Shown here: positions 1 to 5,085 of the stretch, one piece after another
Layout of the letters: each line of letters starts with the position of its first letter
Position numbering within the stretch: the stretch's first letter is position 1
NCBI RefSeq assembly: GCF_910577125.1
Contig: NZ_CAJTMN010000117.1
Span: 1-5,698 of the forward strand
Direction: 5' to 3'
DNA: 5,698 nucleotides
Source of the DNA: an uncultured Rikenella sp.
GTDB taxonomy: Bacteria > Bacteroidota > Bacteroidia > Bacteroidales > Rikenellaceae
The notes under the pieces: generated by a model
The model's input: only the letters and a program-made list of their open reading frames with translations
The model's database searches: none
Told to the model about the DNA's origin: nothing
Position numbers and translations under genes: made by a program

Positions 1-27
1 CCGTTATTACTCTTGTTAGAGCCTAAC

Positions 28-98
28 GCGCGCCACGCCTTAAAAGGGAAATCGTCAAAACTCGCTTGCGAGTTTTGACTGAATTTCCCAAGGCGCGC
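28..98 (+). repeat. Family E long hairpin, copy E1 (long arm first)
   Basis: This is a 71-bp imperfect palindrome beginning GCGCGCC and ending GGCGCGC. The left arm carries the long spacer (ACGCCTTAAAA) before GGGAAATC. The right arm has only a short spacer (AA) after ATTTCCC. The tip is a near-perfect stem in which GTCAAAACTCGC (53-64) pairs with GCGAGTTTTGAC (67-78). It sits about 10 bp upstream of the first cassette. Related copies are at 1412-1483, 4527-4599, 5315-5389 and 5505-5573. Its role is unknown; a REP-like or recombination-related hairpin is possible. Confidence 0.85.
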
Positions 99-108
99 GA
101 AAAACAGC

Positions 109-310
109 CCCGCCCCGGGCTGCCGCCACTATGCCTCCGGTGCGCCGAGCGGCACCTGGAACAACGGAGTCAACTGGTCCTCCTCATCCCACAATTCAGG
201 CAACCACGATCGCGGCCCTGCTTTACACTTCAGTACGACAGAGCACTACCCCGGCTATGCACACTATCGCTCCCACGGTTTTCTGTTGCGTTGCCTCTCG
301 GAATAAACGG
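109..310 (+). pseudogene. FISUMP C-terminal cassette 1 (no start codon, TAA stop at 304-306)
   Basis: This open stretch encodes only the last ~65 residues of a FISUMP (PF09603-like) domain. It reads PAPGCRHYASG, then WNNGVNWSSSS, and ends SHGFLLRCLSE followed by TAA. The family signature is visible: a PAxGxR entry, a WSSS core and a terminal GFxLRC. The frame is closed by TGA at 76-78 and contains no ATG before the domain fragment, so the ~100 or more N-terminal residues of a normal FISUMP domain are absent. At 202 nt it is the longest cassette, with a 9-12 nt in-frame insertion in the middle relative to the others. It stands alone: a 63-bp spacer separates it from cassette 2. I read it as a silent gene-end fragment and cannot tell whether it is ever recombined into an expressed gene. 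Confidence 0.75.
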
Positions 311-373
311 TGCGTGTCGCACTCACAAATGGCCGGGTCTACCCTAAGGCAGCCTCTACCCTATACCGGCGGC
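311..373 (+). other. Spacer with repeated GCACTC and CTCTACCCTA motifs
   Basis: This spacer separates cassette 1 from cassette 2. It contains GCACTC near 319-324 and two TCTACCCTA motifs (about 338-346 and 354-362). Similar wording recurs after cassette 6 (5284-5310) and near the window end (5583-5612), so it may be the original 3' flank of the cassette-bearing gene. No coding capacity was recognised. Confidence 0.45.
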
Positions 374-566
374 ACCGCCCCGGGCTGCCGCGAGAAAGCA
401 ACCGGTGTTCCAATAGACGTCGGCAACGCCGGATTCAGCAACTCGTCATCGGTAAGTAATGACAACGGCGGGGTGTGTTTGGGTTTCACCATGACGTACT
501 TCTATTCCAGCAACACAGGCTCTCGCGGCAACGGTCTTCCGTTGCGTTGCCTCTCGGAATAAACGG
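374..566 (+). pseudogene. FISUMP C-terminal cassette 2 (TAA stop at 560-562)
   Basis: This 193-nt cassette begins at the shared CCGCCCCGGGC block and encodes APGCREKATG, then VGNAGFSNSSS, a variable middle, and the end RGNGLPLRCLSE followed by TAA. The usual tryptophan before SSS is replaced by asparagine. The frame is open upstream to an ATG at 131, but that upstream stretch crosses cassette 1 out of frame and is not a credible protein. No promoter or ribosome binding site precedes the fragment. Positions 375-569 recur perfectly at 574-768 as cassette 3. It is best read as a silent cassette rather than a gene. Confidence 0.75.
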
Positions 567-768
567 AAGTACCCCGCCCCGGGCTGCCGCGAGAAAGCAA
601 CCGGTGTTCCAATAGACGTCGGCAACGCCGGATTCAGCAACTCGTCATCGGTAAGTAATGACAACGGCGGGGTGTGTTTGGGTTTCACCATGACGTACTT
701 CTATTCCAGCAACACAGGCTCTCGCGGCAACGGTCTTCCGTTGCGTTGCCTCTCGGAATAAACGGAAG
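375..768 (+). repeat. Perfect 195-bp tandem direct repeat (375-569 and 574-768)
   Basis: Bases 375-569 and 574-768 match without a difference at an offset of 199 bp. Identity breaks on the left at 374/573 (A versus C) and on the right at 570/769 (T versus A). The repeat covers the entire cassette plus AAG of the 6-nt junction. Confidence 0.95.
573..765 (+). pseudogene. FISUMP C-terminal cassette 3 (exact copy of cassette 2)
   Basis: This cassette is identical to cassette 2 over its whole domain-encoding part, with TAA at 759-761. It follows cassette 2 after exactly 6 nt (567-572) and lies in a different reading frame from it, so the two cannot form one continuous protein. There is no start codon, promoter or N-terminal domain. 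The identity, beside otherwise highly diverged cassettes, indicates a recent tandem duplication or conversion event. Confidence 0.78.
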
Positions 769-771
769 AGA

Positions 772-961
772 CCCGCCCCGGGCTTCCGCGAGAGAGCCAA
801 TGGCGGGCTGAGCGGCGTCGGCCGCAACGGTTACAGCTGGTCTTCGACGGTCAGCGGTACCGGTGGCATGCACTTGTATTTCAACGTGTCGTGGCTCAAT
901 CCCAGCAGCGCGGGCAACCGCGGCTACGGTTTTCAGTTGCGTTGCCTCTCGGAAGAAACGG
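772..961 (+). pseudogene. FISUMP C-terminal cassette 4 (stop codon replaced by GAA)
   Basis: This 190-nt cassette lies exactly 6 nt after cassette 3. It encodes a well-preserved domain end: PAPGFRERANGG, then GVGRNGYSWSSTVSG, then MHLYFNVSWLNPSS, then NRGYGFQLRCLSE. Where cassettes 1, 2, 3 and 6 have GAATAA, it has GAAGAA (952-957). The frame therefore runs on through low-complexity spacer sequence to TAA at 1237-1239, and that tail resembles no protein I know. There is no start codon in the proper place; an in-frame ATG at 868 would give only the last third of the fragment. It is a silent cassette, or a donor whose stop is supplied elsewhere. Confidence 0.72.
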
Positions 962-1036
962 TACGCAGGGGCCAATGGGATGGAACTACCCTAAGCCTCT
1001 ACTCCAAACCAAAAAATAGCATGCGCCCCGCAGGGT

Positions 1037-1075
1037 CGCGCGGGCCGGACGCCTCCCCATCGGGAGGCCCGCAAC
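1037..1075. repeat. Repeat H, copy 1 (GC-rich hairpin)
   Basis: This is a 39-bp segment matching 4806-4844 in the same orientation at 36 of 39 positions, the three differences being adjacent at the loop. It contains CCTCCC (1052-1057) pairing with GGGAGG (1062-1067), flanked by GGGCC and GGCCC. No T-tract follows, so it is not a typical terminator. Confidence 0.7.
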
Positions 1076-1156
1076 ACGCCGCTCACGCGTCGAAAATTGC
1101 GGCACCTCCCGGGCGCCGGCCTGTTCTCAACTCTGCCTCACTCGCAATACAAACGA

Positions 1157-1228
1157 CAGTTCGACGCCAGCGGAGGCGCAACGAGCTCCGCGAAGTTGCA
1201 GTCCTCCGCCTGCCGGGGCGTCGGACTG
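1157..1228. repeat. Asymmetric long hairpin J (single copy)
   Basis: This is a 72-bp imperfect palindrome. CAGTTCGACGCC (1157-1168) pairs with GGCGTCGGACTG (1217-1228), allowing one G-T pair. GCGGAGG (1170-1176) pairs with CCTCCGC (1203-1209), and GCAAC (1178-1182) with GTTGC (1195-1199). Unpaired bases are fewer in the left arm than in the right. The nested, lopsided plan resembles families E and F, but the sequence is unrelated. Confidence 0.65.
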
Positions 1229-1229
1229 C

Positions 1230-1246
1230 GCGACCCTAAGGGTCGC
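1230..1246. repeat. Perfect small palindrome GCGACCC-TAA-GGGTCGC
   Basis: This is a perfect 7-bp inverted repeat with a TAA loop, directly after hairpin J. Its loop supplies the TAA that closes the read-through frame of cassette 4. No U-tract follows on either strand. Confidence 0.6.
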
Positions 1247-1260
1247 AAAAGCTCGGCCAC

Positions 1261-1310
1261 AAGCACCGCCCCGTGTCCGCCTCACTGCGGCTCCGCTATC
1301 GCTCCGCCGC
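1261..1310 (+). repeat. Repeat G, copy 1
   Basis: This 50-bp segment (starting AAGCACCGCCCC) is present in inverse orientation at 4604-4653, with 48 of 50 positions identical. No coding meaning was recognised. It lies immediately before hairpin F1, whereas the second copy lies after hairpin E4. Confidence 0.85.
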
Positions 1311-1317
1311 ATTTGCC

Positions 1318-1392
1318 GTCGCCCACGGCAATTCTTGCCGGATTGGCTCACCGCCAATCGGCAGAATATGCCCTCTTATGCGGGCGGGCGAC
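1318..1392 (-). repeat. Family F long hairpin, copy F1 (short arm first)
   Basis: This is a 75-bp palindrome with ends GTCGCCC and GGGCGAC. Its tip pairs GCCGGATTGGC with GCCAATCGGC. The left arm is short, while the right arm has an insertion (CTCTTATGCGGGC). The reverse complement of 4446-4518 matches it with four substitutions and one 2-nt gap. It has the same lopsided plan as family E. Confidence 0.85.
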
Positions 1393-1411
1393 GGTATCAA
1401 GTTCCGTCCGC

Positions 1412-1483
1412 GCGCGCCTTGGGAAATCCTGTTCAAACACGACTGCGTGTTTGAACGATTTCCCTTTTAAGGCGTCGGCGCGC
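1412..1483 (-). repeat. Family E long hairpin, copy E2 (short arm first)
   Basis: This is a 72-bp palindrome, GCGCGCC to GGCGCGC. The short arm (TT then GGGAAATC) comes first and the long arm (GATTTCCCTTTTAAGGCGTC) last, so it is inverted relative to E1. The tip pairs GTTCAAACACG with CGTGTTTGAAC and is nearly the same as that of E6. Its outer arms match E1 closely, but the tip differs. Confidence 0.85.
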
Positions 1484-1505
1484 GTTTGCTTTGAAGTAAT
1501 AAAGG

Positions 1506-1578
1506 CCGCCCGCCGTGGCGCGAACGCGTCCGCCGGGCGGGCGGTGCGTGCCGCACTCCCCATTAGCCGTGGCGGCAC
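1506..1578. repeat. Two adjacent GC-rich hairpins (M and N)
   Basis: Hairpin M pairs CCGCCCGCC (1506-1514) with GGCGGGCGG (1536-1544), enclosing CGCG-AA-CGCG. Hairpin N pairs GTGCCGC (1548-1554) with GCGGCAC (1572-1578). The run GGTGCGTGCCGCACTC (1543-1558) resembles the sequence after cassette 1 (309-324). These close the left island; nothing coding was seen between here and the terminator at 1694. Confidence 0.55.
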
Positions 1579-1693
1579 AATTCTTCGCCCCGTTCTCTGT
1601 TCGCGCGCTCAGACTCCGCAAGACTCAAGCTTCATCCGCGCCGGATAATCGGCCGGCGGCCCGCAACCCCTCTCGCAGACTGCATCCAAAGAC

Positions 1694-1722
1694 AAAAAAG
1701 CCTCGCCGAAAATCGGCGAGGC
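1694..1722 (-). terminator. Rho-independent terminator of the SMP-30-like gene
   Basis: Read on the minus strand this is a perfect 10-bp stem, GCCTCGCCGA/TCGGCGAGGC (1700-1709 with 1713-1722), with a 3-nt loop followed by six T (1699-1694). It lies 27 bp past the stop codon of the minus-strand gene, at the expected place and in the expected orientation. Confidence 0.9.
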
Positions 1723-1748
1723 ACACAAATATCCTCCATGACAAACTC

Positions 1749-2669
1749 CTACAACGCCACCATATAGACCCTGCTCGCCGGCAGATCCGGCACGATCAGA
1801 TAGCCCTTCGTTACCGAAATATCCGCCGGCCCCCGCAGCTCCACCCCCAGATCCAAGACCGTCACCGCATTCTTCCCCTCCGGCGTCAGATCGACAAACC
1901 CCACCTCTCCCCCACCGTTTTCCCCCCTCCAATTGCTGAAATAGAGCCTCTTGCCGTCCCCCGACACCGCCACCCCGTCATACTGCCCGAACCGCTCCCC
2001 CATCAGATTGACCGGTTCCGCCGTCAGATCCGTCATATTCACCGCATAAATGCCATTCTCCTCCCCCGGCCTCTCCCCCGGATCATACGACGCCACATAG
2101 AGCGTCCCCTCATGCTCCGCCAGCCCGTTCGCCCCCGGAATCGTCGCCACCAGCTTCGGTTTCGGCCTCCGCGCCCCCCACACCGCCTCGCAATCCCGCA
2201 CATCCAGCGCATAGATATGCCCCGTGTTCGTCACCGACACCAGCAGAAAATCTCCCATCGCCACCACATCGTTCACAAACGCCTCCCCCTCCGGAAACGC
2301 AATCTTCACCGGCTGCATCCCCGGTTTTTTCAGGTGAAAAACCATCACGCACCCCACATCCGCCACGAACAGACAATCCTCCTTGACCGCCATCCCCTTC
2401 GGCGCATTCAGCCCCCCCCTCGCCGGAATCAGAATCCGGTTCTCCTTGTCCAGCGACACGATATATCCCCTCCCCTCCCGATTGAGCGGCGCCAGCGAAT
2501 CCGTCCCGAAATTCGAGACCAGTATCTCCCCGCTCCTCAACACCAGCGTCCCCTCCGGGAAGCGGATATTTTCCGTCACCGTATAGACCTTCTCCTTCGC
2601 CTGCTGCGCCCCGCAGACGCCCATTCCCCCCGCCGCCAGAAGCGCCAGAACCGTGAGCAACCGTTTCAT
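1749..2669 (-). CDS. Exported SMP-30/gluconolactonase-like beta-propeller protein
   Basis: The product is a 306-residue protein. Residues 1-22 form a signal peptide: MKR, a hydrophobic stretch LLTVLALLAAGG, then a probable cleavage site after VCGA. A lipoprotein reading via Cys19 is possible, but the lipobox is poor. The rest shows repeated blade-like units such as LNAPKGMAVKEDCLFVAD (87-104), GANGLAEHEGTLYVASY (179-195) and QYDGVAVSGDGKRLYFSNW (229-247). This pattern is typical of the SMP-30/gluconolactonase/LRE fold. Glu39 (FPEG), Asn133, Asn181 and Asp231 fall with spacing close to the metal and substrate residues of SMP-30 (Glu18, Asn103, Asn154, Asp204), so metal-dependent lactone hydrolysis in the periplasm is plausible. 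The substrate is unknown, and a non-enzymatic sugar- or ligand-binding propeller is the alternative. ATG at 2669 is chosen because it starts the signal peptide. The gene is monocistronic, with its own terminator, and divergent from the CoA-transferase gene. Confidence 0.85.
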   Translation of the reverse strand: MKRLLTVLALLAAGGMGVCGAQQAKEKVYTVTENIRFPEGTLVLRSGEILVSNFGTDSLAPLNREGRGYIVSLDKENRILIPARGGLNAPKGMAVKEDCLFVADVGCVMVFHLKKPGMQPVKIAFPEGEAFVNDVVAMGDFLLVSVTNTGHIYALDVRDCEAVWGARRPKPKLVATIPGANGLAEHEGTLYVASYDPGERPGEENGIYAVNMTDLTAEPVNLMGERFGQYDGVAVSGDGKRLYFSNWRGENGGGEVGFVDLTPEGKNAVTVLDLGVELRGPADISVTKGYLIVPDLPASRVYMVAL

Positions 2670-2692
2670 AACCTGTTTCTTTGTTAATTTAA

Positions 2693-2726
2693 GTTGCAGT
2701 AAAGATAATTAGAATTCATAAATTTG
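2693..2726 (+). promoter_or_regulatory. Candidate Bacteroidota promoter for the CoA-transferase gene
   Basis: TAAATTTG (2719-2726) fits the -7 consensus TAnnTTTG fully. GTTG (2693-2696) stands 22 bp upstream as a -33-like element. This would give a leader of about 45 nt before the ATG at 2777. No clear Shine-Dalgarno sequence is present, as is common in this phylum. Confidence 0.45.
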
Positions 2727-2734
2727 TCGGAAAC
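2700..2734 (-). promoter_or_regulatory. Candidate Bacteroidota promoter for the SMP-30-like gene
   Basis: On the minus strand TATCTTTA (2707-2700) matches the -7 consensus TAnnTTTG at all but the last base. GTTTCC (2734-2729) lies 21 bp upstream as a weak -33 element. Transcription would start about 25-30 bp before the ATG. It overlaps the promoter candidate of the divergent gene. Confidence 0.4.
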
Positions 2735-2776
2735 TTCATTTCTGCACCAGAAAAACACACAGAATACCATTCGCTT

Positions 2777-4099
2777 ATGAACAACCCCAACATCCGTATC
2801 GTATCGGCTGACGAGGCTGTGAAAGTCGTTAAAAGCGGCGACCATGTCCACCTGAGCTCGGTAGCCAGCGCCCCGCAATGTCTGATCAAAGCCCTTTGCG
2901 CCCGCGGCGACCGGGGCGAACTGCGTGACGTCTTCATCCACCACCTCCACACCGAAGGCCCCGCGCCCTATGCCGAACCGAAATACGAAGGCATCTTCCA
3001 GTCCGCCCAGTTTTTCGTCGGTAGCAACCTCCGGCGCGCGACCCAGGAGGGGTATGCCGACTATATTCCCGTTTTTTTGAGCGAAACGCAAAAACTGTAC
3101 CGCTGCGGCGCCCTGCCTATCGACGTGGCCATGATTCAGGTCTCGCCGCCCGACAAACACGGCTACGTATCGCTCGGGACCTCTGTCGACGCCACTTTGG
3201 CTGCCGTGGAGTGCGCCCATACCGTGATCGCCGTCATCAACAAATACGTCCCCCGGTCGTTCGGACAAGCCATGATCCGGATATCCGAGATCGACATCTG
3301 GTGCGAAGACGACACCCCGCTGATCGAAGCCCCCTTCACCGCCCCGAACGAGATCGAGACCGCCATCGGAAAACACTGCGCCGAGCTGATCGAAGACGGC
3401 GCCTGCCTTCAGATGGGCATCGGCGCGATTCCGAACGCCGTGCTCGCGCAGTTGGGCGGCCATAAGAATCTGGGAATCCACACCGAAATGTTCGCCGACG
3501 GCGTACTTCCGCTGGTCGAATCGGGCGTCATCAACGGGATGAACAAAGTAACCGACCCCGGCAAGATGGTCTCGACCTTCCTGATGGGTTCCCAAGAGGT
3601 CTACGACTTCATCGACGACAATCCCGGCGTCCTGATGATGGACGTGGGCTACACCAACGACCCGCACATCATCTCCCAGAACCCGAACTTCACCGCCATC
3701 AACTCGGCCCTTCAGATCGACCTGACCGGTCAGGTCTGCGCCGACTCGATCGGGACGAAACACTACTCGGGCGTGGGCGGCCAGATCGACTTCATCTACG
3801 GCTCGTCGCTTTCGAAAAACGGGAAAGCGATCGTCGCCATGCCGTCGAAGACCAACAAAGGGATCAGCAAGATCGCCCCGGTACTCAATCCGGGGGCAGG
3901 CGTCGTAACCACCCGCGCACACATGCACTGGTTCGTGACCGAATACGGCGCCGTGAACCTGTACGGCAAGACCCTGCAGGAACGGGCCCGGCTAATCATC
4001 AGCGTCGCCGCTCCGGAACATCGCGAAGAGCTGGATCGCGCCGCCTTCGAACGCTTCGGCCCACACCACGCCTATATCAAGATGGAGTGCGGCATGTAG
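2777..4099 (+). CDS. Acetyl-CoA hydrolase/CoA-transferase family protein (4-hydroxybutyrate or butyrate:acetate CoA-transferase type)
   Basis: The product is a 440-residue cytosolic enzyme with no signal peptide, of the usual length for the Cat2/AbfT branch of class I CoA-transferases. The N-terminal half (about 1-200) carries the family pattern, including DVAMIQVSPPDKHGYVSLG (116-134). The second half has GIGAIPNAV (214-222), IHTEMFADG (234-242) with Glu237 in the position of the catalytic glutamate that forms the glutamyl-CoA thioester (Glu238 in Clostridium aminobutyricum AbfT), and GVGGQIDFIYGS (332-343). All motifs are intact. The family moves CoA between acetate and acyl-CoAs such as butyryl-, 4-hydroxybutyryl- or propionyl-CoA in fermentative metabolism; which acid is used here cannot be read from sequence alone. 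The ATG at 2777 gives a natural N-terminus, and the next methionine is far inside the domain. The gene is monocistronic, with a hairpin terminator after it. It has no evident link to its neighbour. Confidence 0.93.
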   Translation: MNNPNIRIVSADEAVKVVKSGDHVHLSSVASAPQCLIKALCARGDRGELRDVFIHHLHTEGPAPYAEPKYEGIFQSAQFFVGSNLRRATQEGYADYIPVFLSETQKLYRCGALPIDVAMIQVSPPDKHGYVSLGTSVDATLAAVECAHTVIAVINKYVPRSFGQAMIRISEIDIWCEDDTPLIEAPFTAPNEIETAIGKHCAELIEDGACLQMGIGAIPNAVLAQLGGHKNLGIHTEMFADGVLPLVESGVINGMNKVTDPGKMVSTFLMGSQEVYDFIDDNPGVLMMDVGYTNDPHIISQNPNFTAINSALQIDLTGQVCADSIGTKHYSGVGGQIDFIYGSSLSKNGKAIVAMPSKTNKGISKIAPVLNPGAGVVTTRAHMHWFVTEYGAVNLYGKTLQERARLIISVAAPEHREELDRAAFERFGPHHAYIKMECGM

Positions 4100-4131
4100 C
4101 CCCGTCCGGAAATCTTCCATATTTTATCAGA

Positions 4132-4174
4132 GACAGCCCTTTCGTCGAACGTTTCGGCGCAAGGGCTGTCTTTT
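4132..4174 (+). terminator. Terminator hairpin of the CoA-transferase gene
   Basis: GACAGCCCTT (4132-4141) pairs perfectly with AAGGGCTGTC (4161-4170), with a 19-nt loop that itself can partly pair, followed by TTTT. It begins 33 bp after the TAG stop. The T-run is short, so efficiency may be moderate. Confidence 0.8.
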
Positions 4175-4445
4175 AGGATAAAGCGGAACCTAAGGCGCGC
4201 GAACAAAAACTGAGGATTGCAGAGCCTGAGGAGTAGCGTAGCTATCATAAAGTTTTTCTGGTTCTCTTTGTTCACAACCGACGCTGCCAGCGAGCGCAAT
4301 GCAAACGCAGTTTGCAAATTGCCGAGCGGCGAGGAGGAACCGAGTAGCGTACTGAGGGCAGAGACCACTTGTGGGCTTTGCCGAGGTAGCACGAGGAAGC
4401 CGAAGGCAACGCGAAGCCAACGAGAACAGTACCCTCCTGTAGAAA
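4175..4445. other. Non-coding stretch with an orphan E-family half end and a small hairpin
   Basis: No convincing gene was found here; open frames on either strand have no recognisable protein character and no promoter. AAGGCGCGCGAA (4192-4203) is the same terminal block that closes hairpins E1 and E4, but no partner arm lies to its left, so it is an orphan half-element. TGCAAAC-GCA-GTTTGCA (4300-4316) is a perfect 7-bp stem with a GCA loop, extendable by GCAA/TTGC. Confidence 0.55.
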
Positions 4446-4518
4446 GTCGCCCGCCCGCTTAAAAGGGCATATTCTGCCGGTTGGCGGTGAGCCAATCCGG
4501 CAAATTGCCGCGGGCGAC
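4446..4518 (+). repeat. Family F long hairpin, copy F2 (long arm first)
   Basis: This is a 73-bp palindrome with GTCGCCC and GGGCGAC ends, the inverted counterpart of 1318-1392. The long arm (GCCCGCTTAAAAGGGC) is on the left. The tip pairs GCCGGTTGGC with GCCAATCCGGC. It is 8 bp from hairpin E4. Confidence 0.85.
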
Positions 4519-4526
4519 GAAGAACC

Positions 4527-4599
4527 GCGCGCCACGCCTAAAGAAGCGATTCTCTATTTTGACAGTAAGTCAAAATAGAAGGAATCGCGTAAGGCGCGC
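4527..4599 (+). repeat. Family E long hairpin, copy E4 (long arm first)
   Basis: This is a 73-bp palindrome, GCGCGCC to GGCGCGC. The left arm carries the family ACGCCTAAAG spacer. The inner stem pairs GCGATTC with GAATCGC and CTATTTTGAC with GTCAAAATAG around a 5-nt loop. The outer ends match E1, while the stem interior differs. Confidence 0.85.
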
Positions 4600-4603
4600 G
4601 AAA

Positions 4604-4653
4604 CGCGGCGGAGCGACAGCGGAGCCGCAGTGAGGCGGACACGGGGCAGTGCT
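4604..4653 (-). repeat. Repeat G, copy 2 (inverted)
   Basis: The reverse complement matches 1261-1310 at 48 of 50 positions with no gap. It directly follows hairpin E4. The copy in the left island instead precedes F1, so the blocks have been reshuffled rather than inverted as one piece. Confidence 0.85.
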
Positions 4654-4697
4654 TGGGCTGAAGCTTTTGTCCAGGCTTTGGGCTGAGAGCAAGTAGC

Positions 4698-4808
4698 GCG
4701 ATTCGCAGAATCGCCGGGCTTGCGCGCTGGGCCTTCGGCCCACCCCCGGAGCGCGCAGCCCGAACACGACAGATAGTTTGACCGAGTTTTTGCGGTTCGC
4801 AGAACCGC
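4698..4808. repeat. Cluster of three hairpins: two GCA-loop stems around a long lopsided one (L)
   Basis: GCGATTC-GCA-GAATCGC (4698-4714) and GCGGTTC-GCA-GAACCGC (4792-4808) are perfect 7-bp stems with the same loop. Between them hairpin L (4715-4762) pairs CGGGCT and GCGCGCT with AGCGCGC and AGCCCG. It encloses GGGCC-TTC-GGCCC, with one extra base in the left arm and an extra block ACCCCCGG in the right arm. No gene was recognised in this stretch. Confidence 0.6.
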
Positions 4809-4844
4809 GCGGGCCGGACGCCTCCCCACGCGGAGGCCCGCAAC
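4806..4844. repeat. Repeat H, copy 2
   Basis: This segment matches 1037-1075 at 36 of 39 positions in the same orientation. It starts inside the second GCA-loop hairpin and lies 45 bp before cassette 5. In the left island the H copy instead follows the cassettes. Confidence 0.7.
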
Positions 4845-4889
4845 TCGCAAAGCTCGTTTTTGGGCCCCGCAGGCTTCGGCCCGACAAAC

Positions 4890-5079
4890 CCCGCCCCGGG
4901 CTACCGCCATCGGGGTACGGGCGCTCTGATGGGTGTCGGCAATAACGGTTATAGTTGGTCTTCTGCCGTCCTAGAGATCGAAGGTATGCGTATGCGTTTC
5001 GATATGACAAATACTGGGCCGAGCACCTCGGACGACCGCGCCCACGGTTTTCAGTTGCGTTGCCTCTCGGAAGAAACGG
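4890..5079 (+). pseudogene. FISUMP C-terminal cassette 5 (stop codon replaced by GAA)
   Basis: This 190-nt cassette encodes PAPGYRHRGTGALMG, then VGNNGYSWSSAV, then MRMRFDMTNTGPS, then DRAHGFQLRCLSE. It is the closest of the six to a canonical FISUMP ending. As in cassette 4 the terminal TAA is GAA, so the frame continues out of frame through cassette 6 and beyond to 5516 without meaningful protein. A TTG at 4860 could in theory start it, but no promoter or N-terminal domain is present. It is read as a silent cassette. Confidence 0.75.
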
Positions 5080-5085
5080 AAAAGT

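Noticed and set aside
28..98. Integron attC site
   Set aside because: There is size and asymmetry resemblance only. The ends lack the GTTRRRY core motif, no integrase is present, and the cassettes are not separated by single hairpins.
374..961. CRISPR array
   Set aside because: The repeat unit is about 199 bp, each unit is open as coding sequence, and there are no short uniform repeats with spacers.
109..961. Complete diversity-generating retroelement
   Set aside because: No reverse transcriptase, accessory gene or adenine-rich template repeat is visible. Only a possible relation of the cassettes to such a system is kept as a finding.
446..975. Minus-strand open frames across cassettes sharing FREATQ-like peptides, also at 4570-5349
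   Set aside because: The repeated peptide is the reverse complement of the conserved cassette end. There is no promoter, and the plus-strand reading matches a known domain ending with in-frame length changes.
1037..1075. Rho-independent terminator at repeat H
   Set aside because: The hairpin is good but is followed by GCAAC rather than a T-tract on either strand, and no gene ends there.
1515..2687. Long plus-strand open frame of 390 codons rich in Arg, Pro and His
   Set aside because: It is antisense to the SMP-30-like gene and has extreme low-complexity composition with no domain. It is a by-product of GC-rich codon usage on the other strand.
2684..3928. Long minus-strand open frame opposite the CoA-transferase gene
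   Set aside because: It is a shadow of a strongly supported gene. It has no family motifs, and its frame merely tracks the GC-rich third positions.
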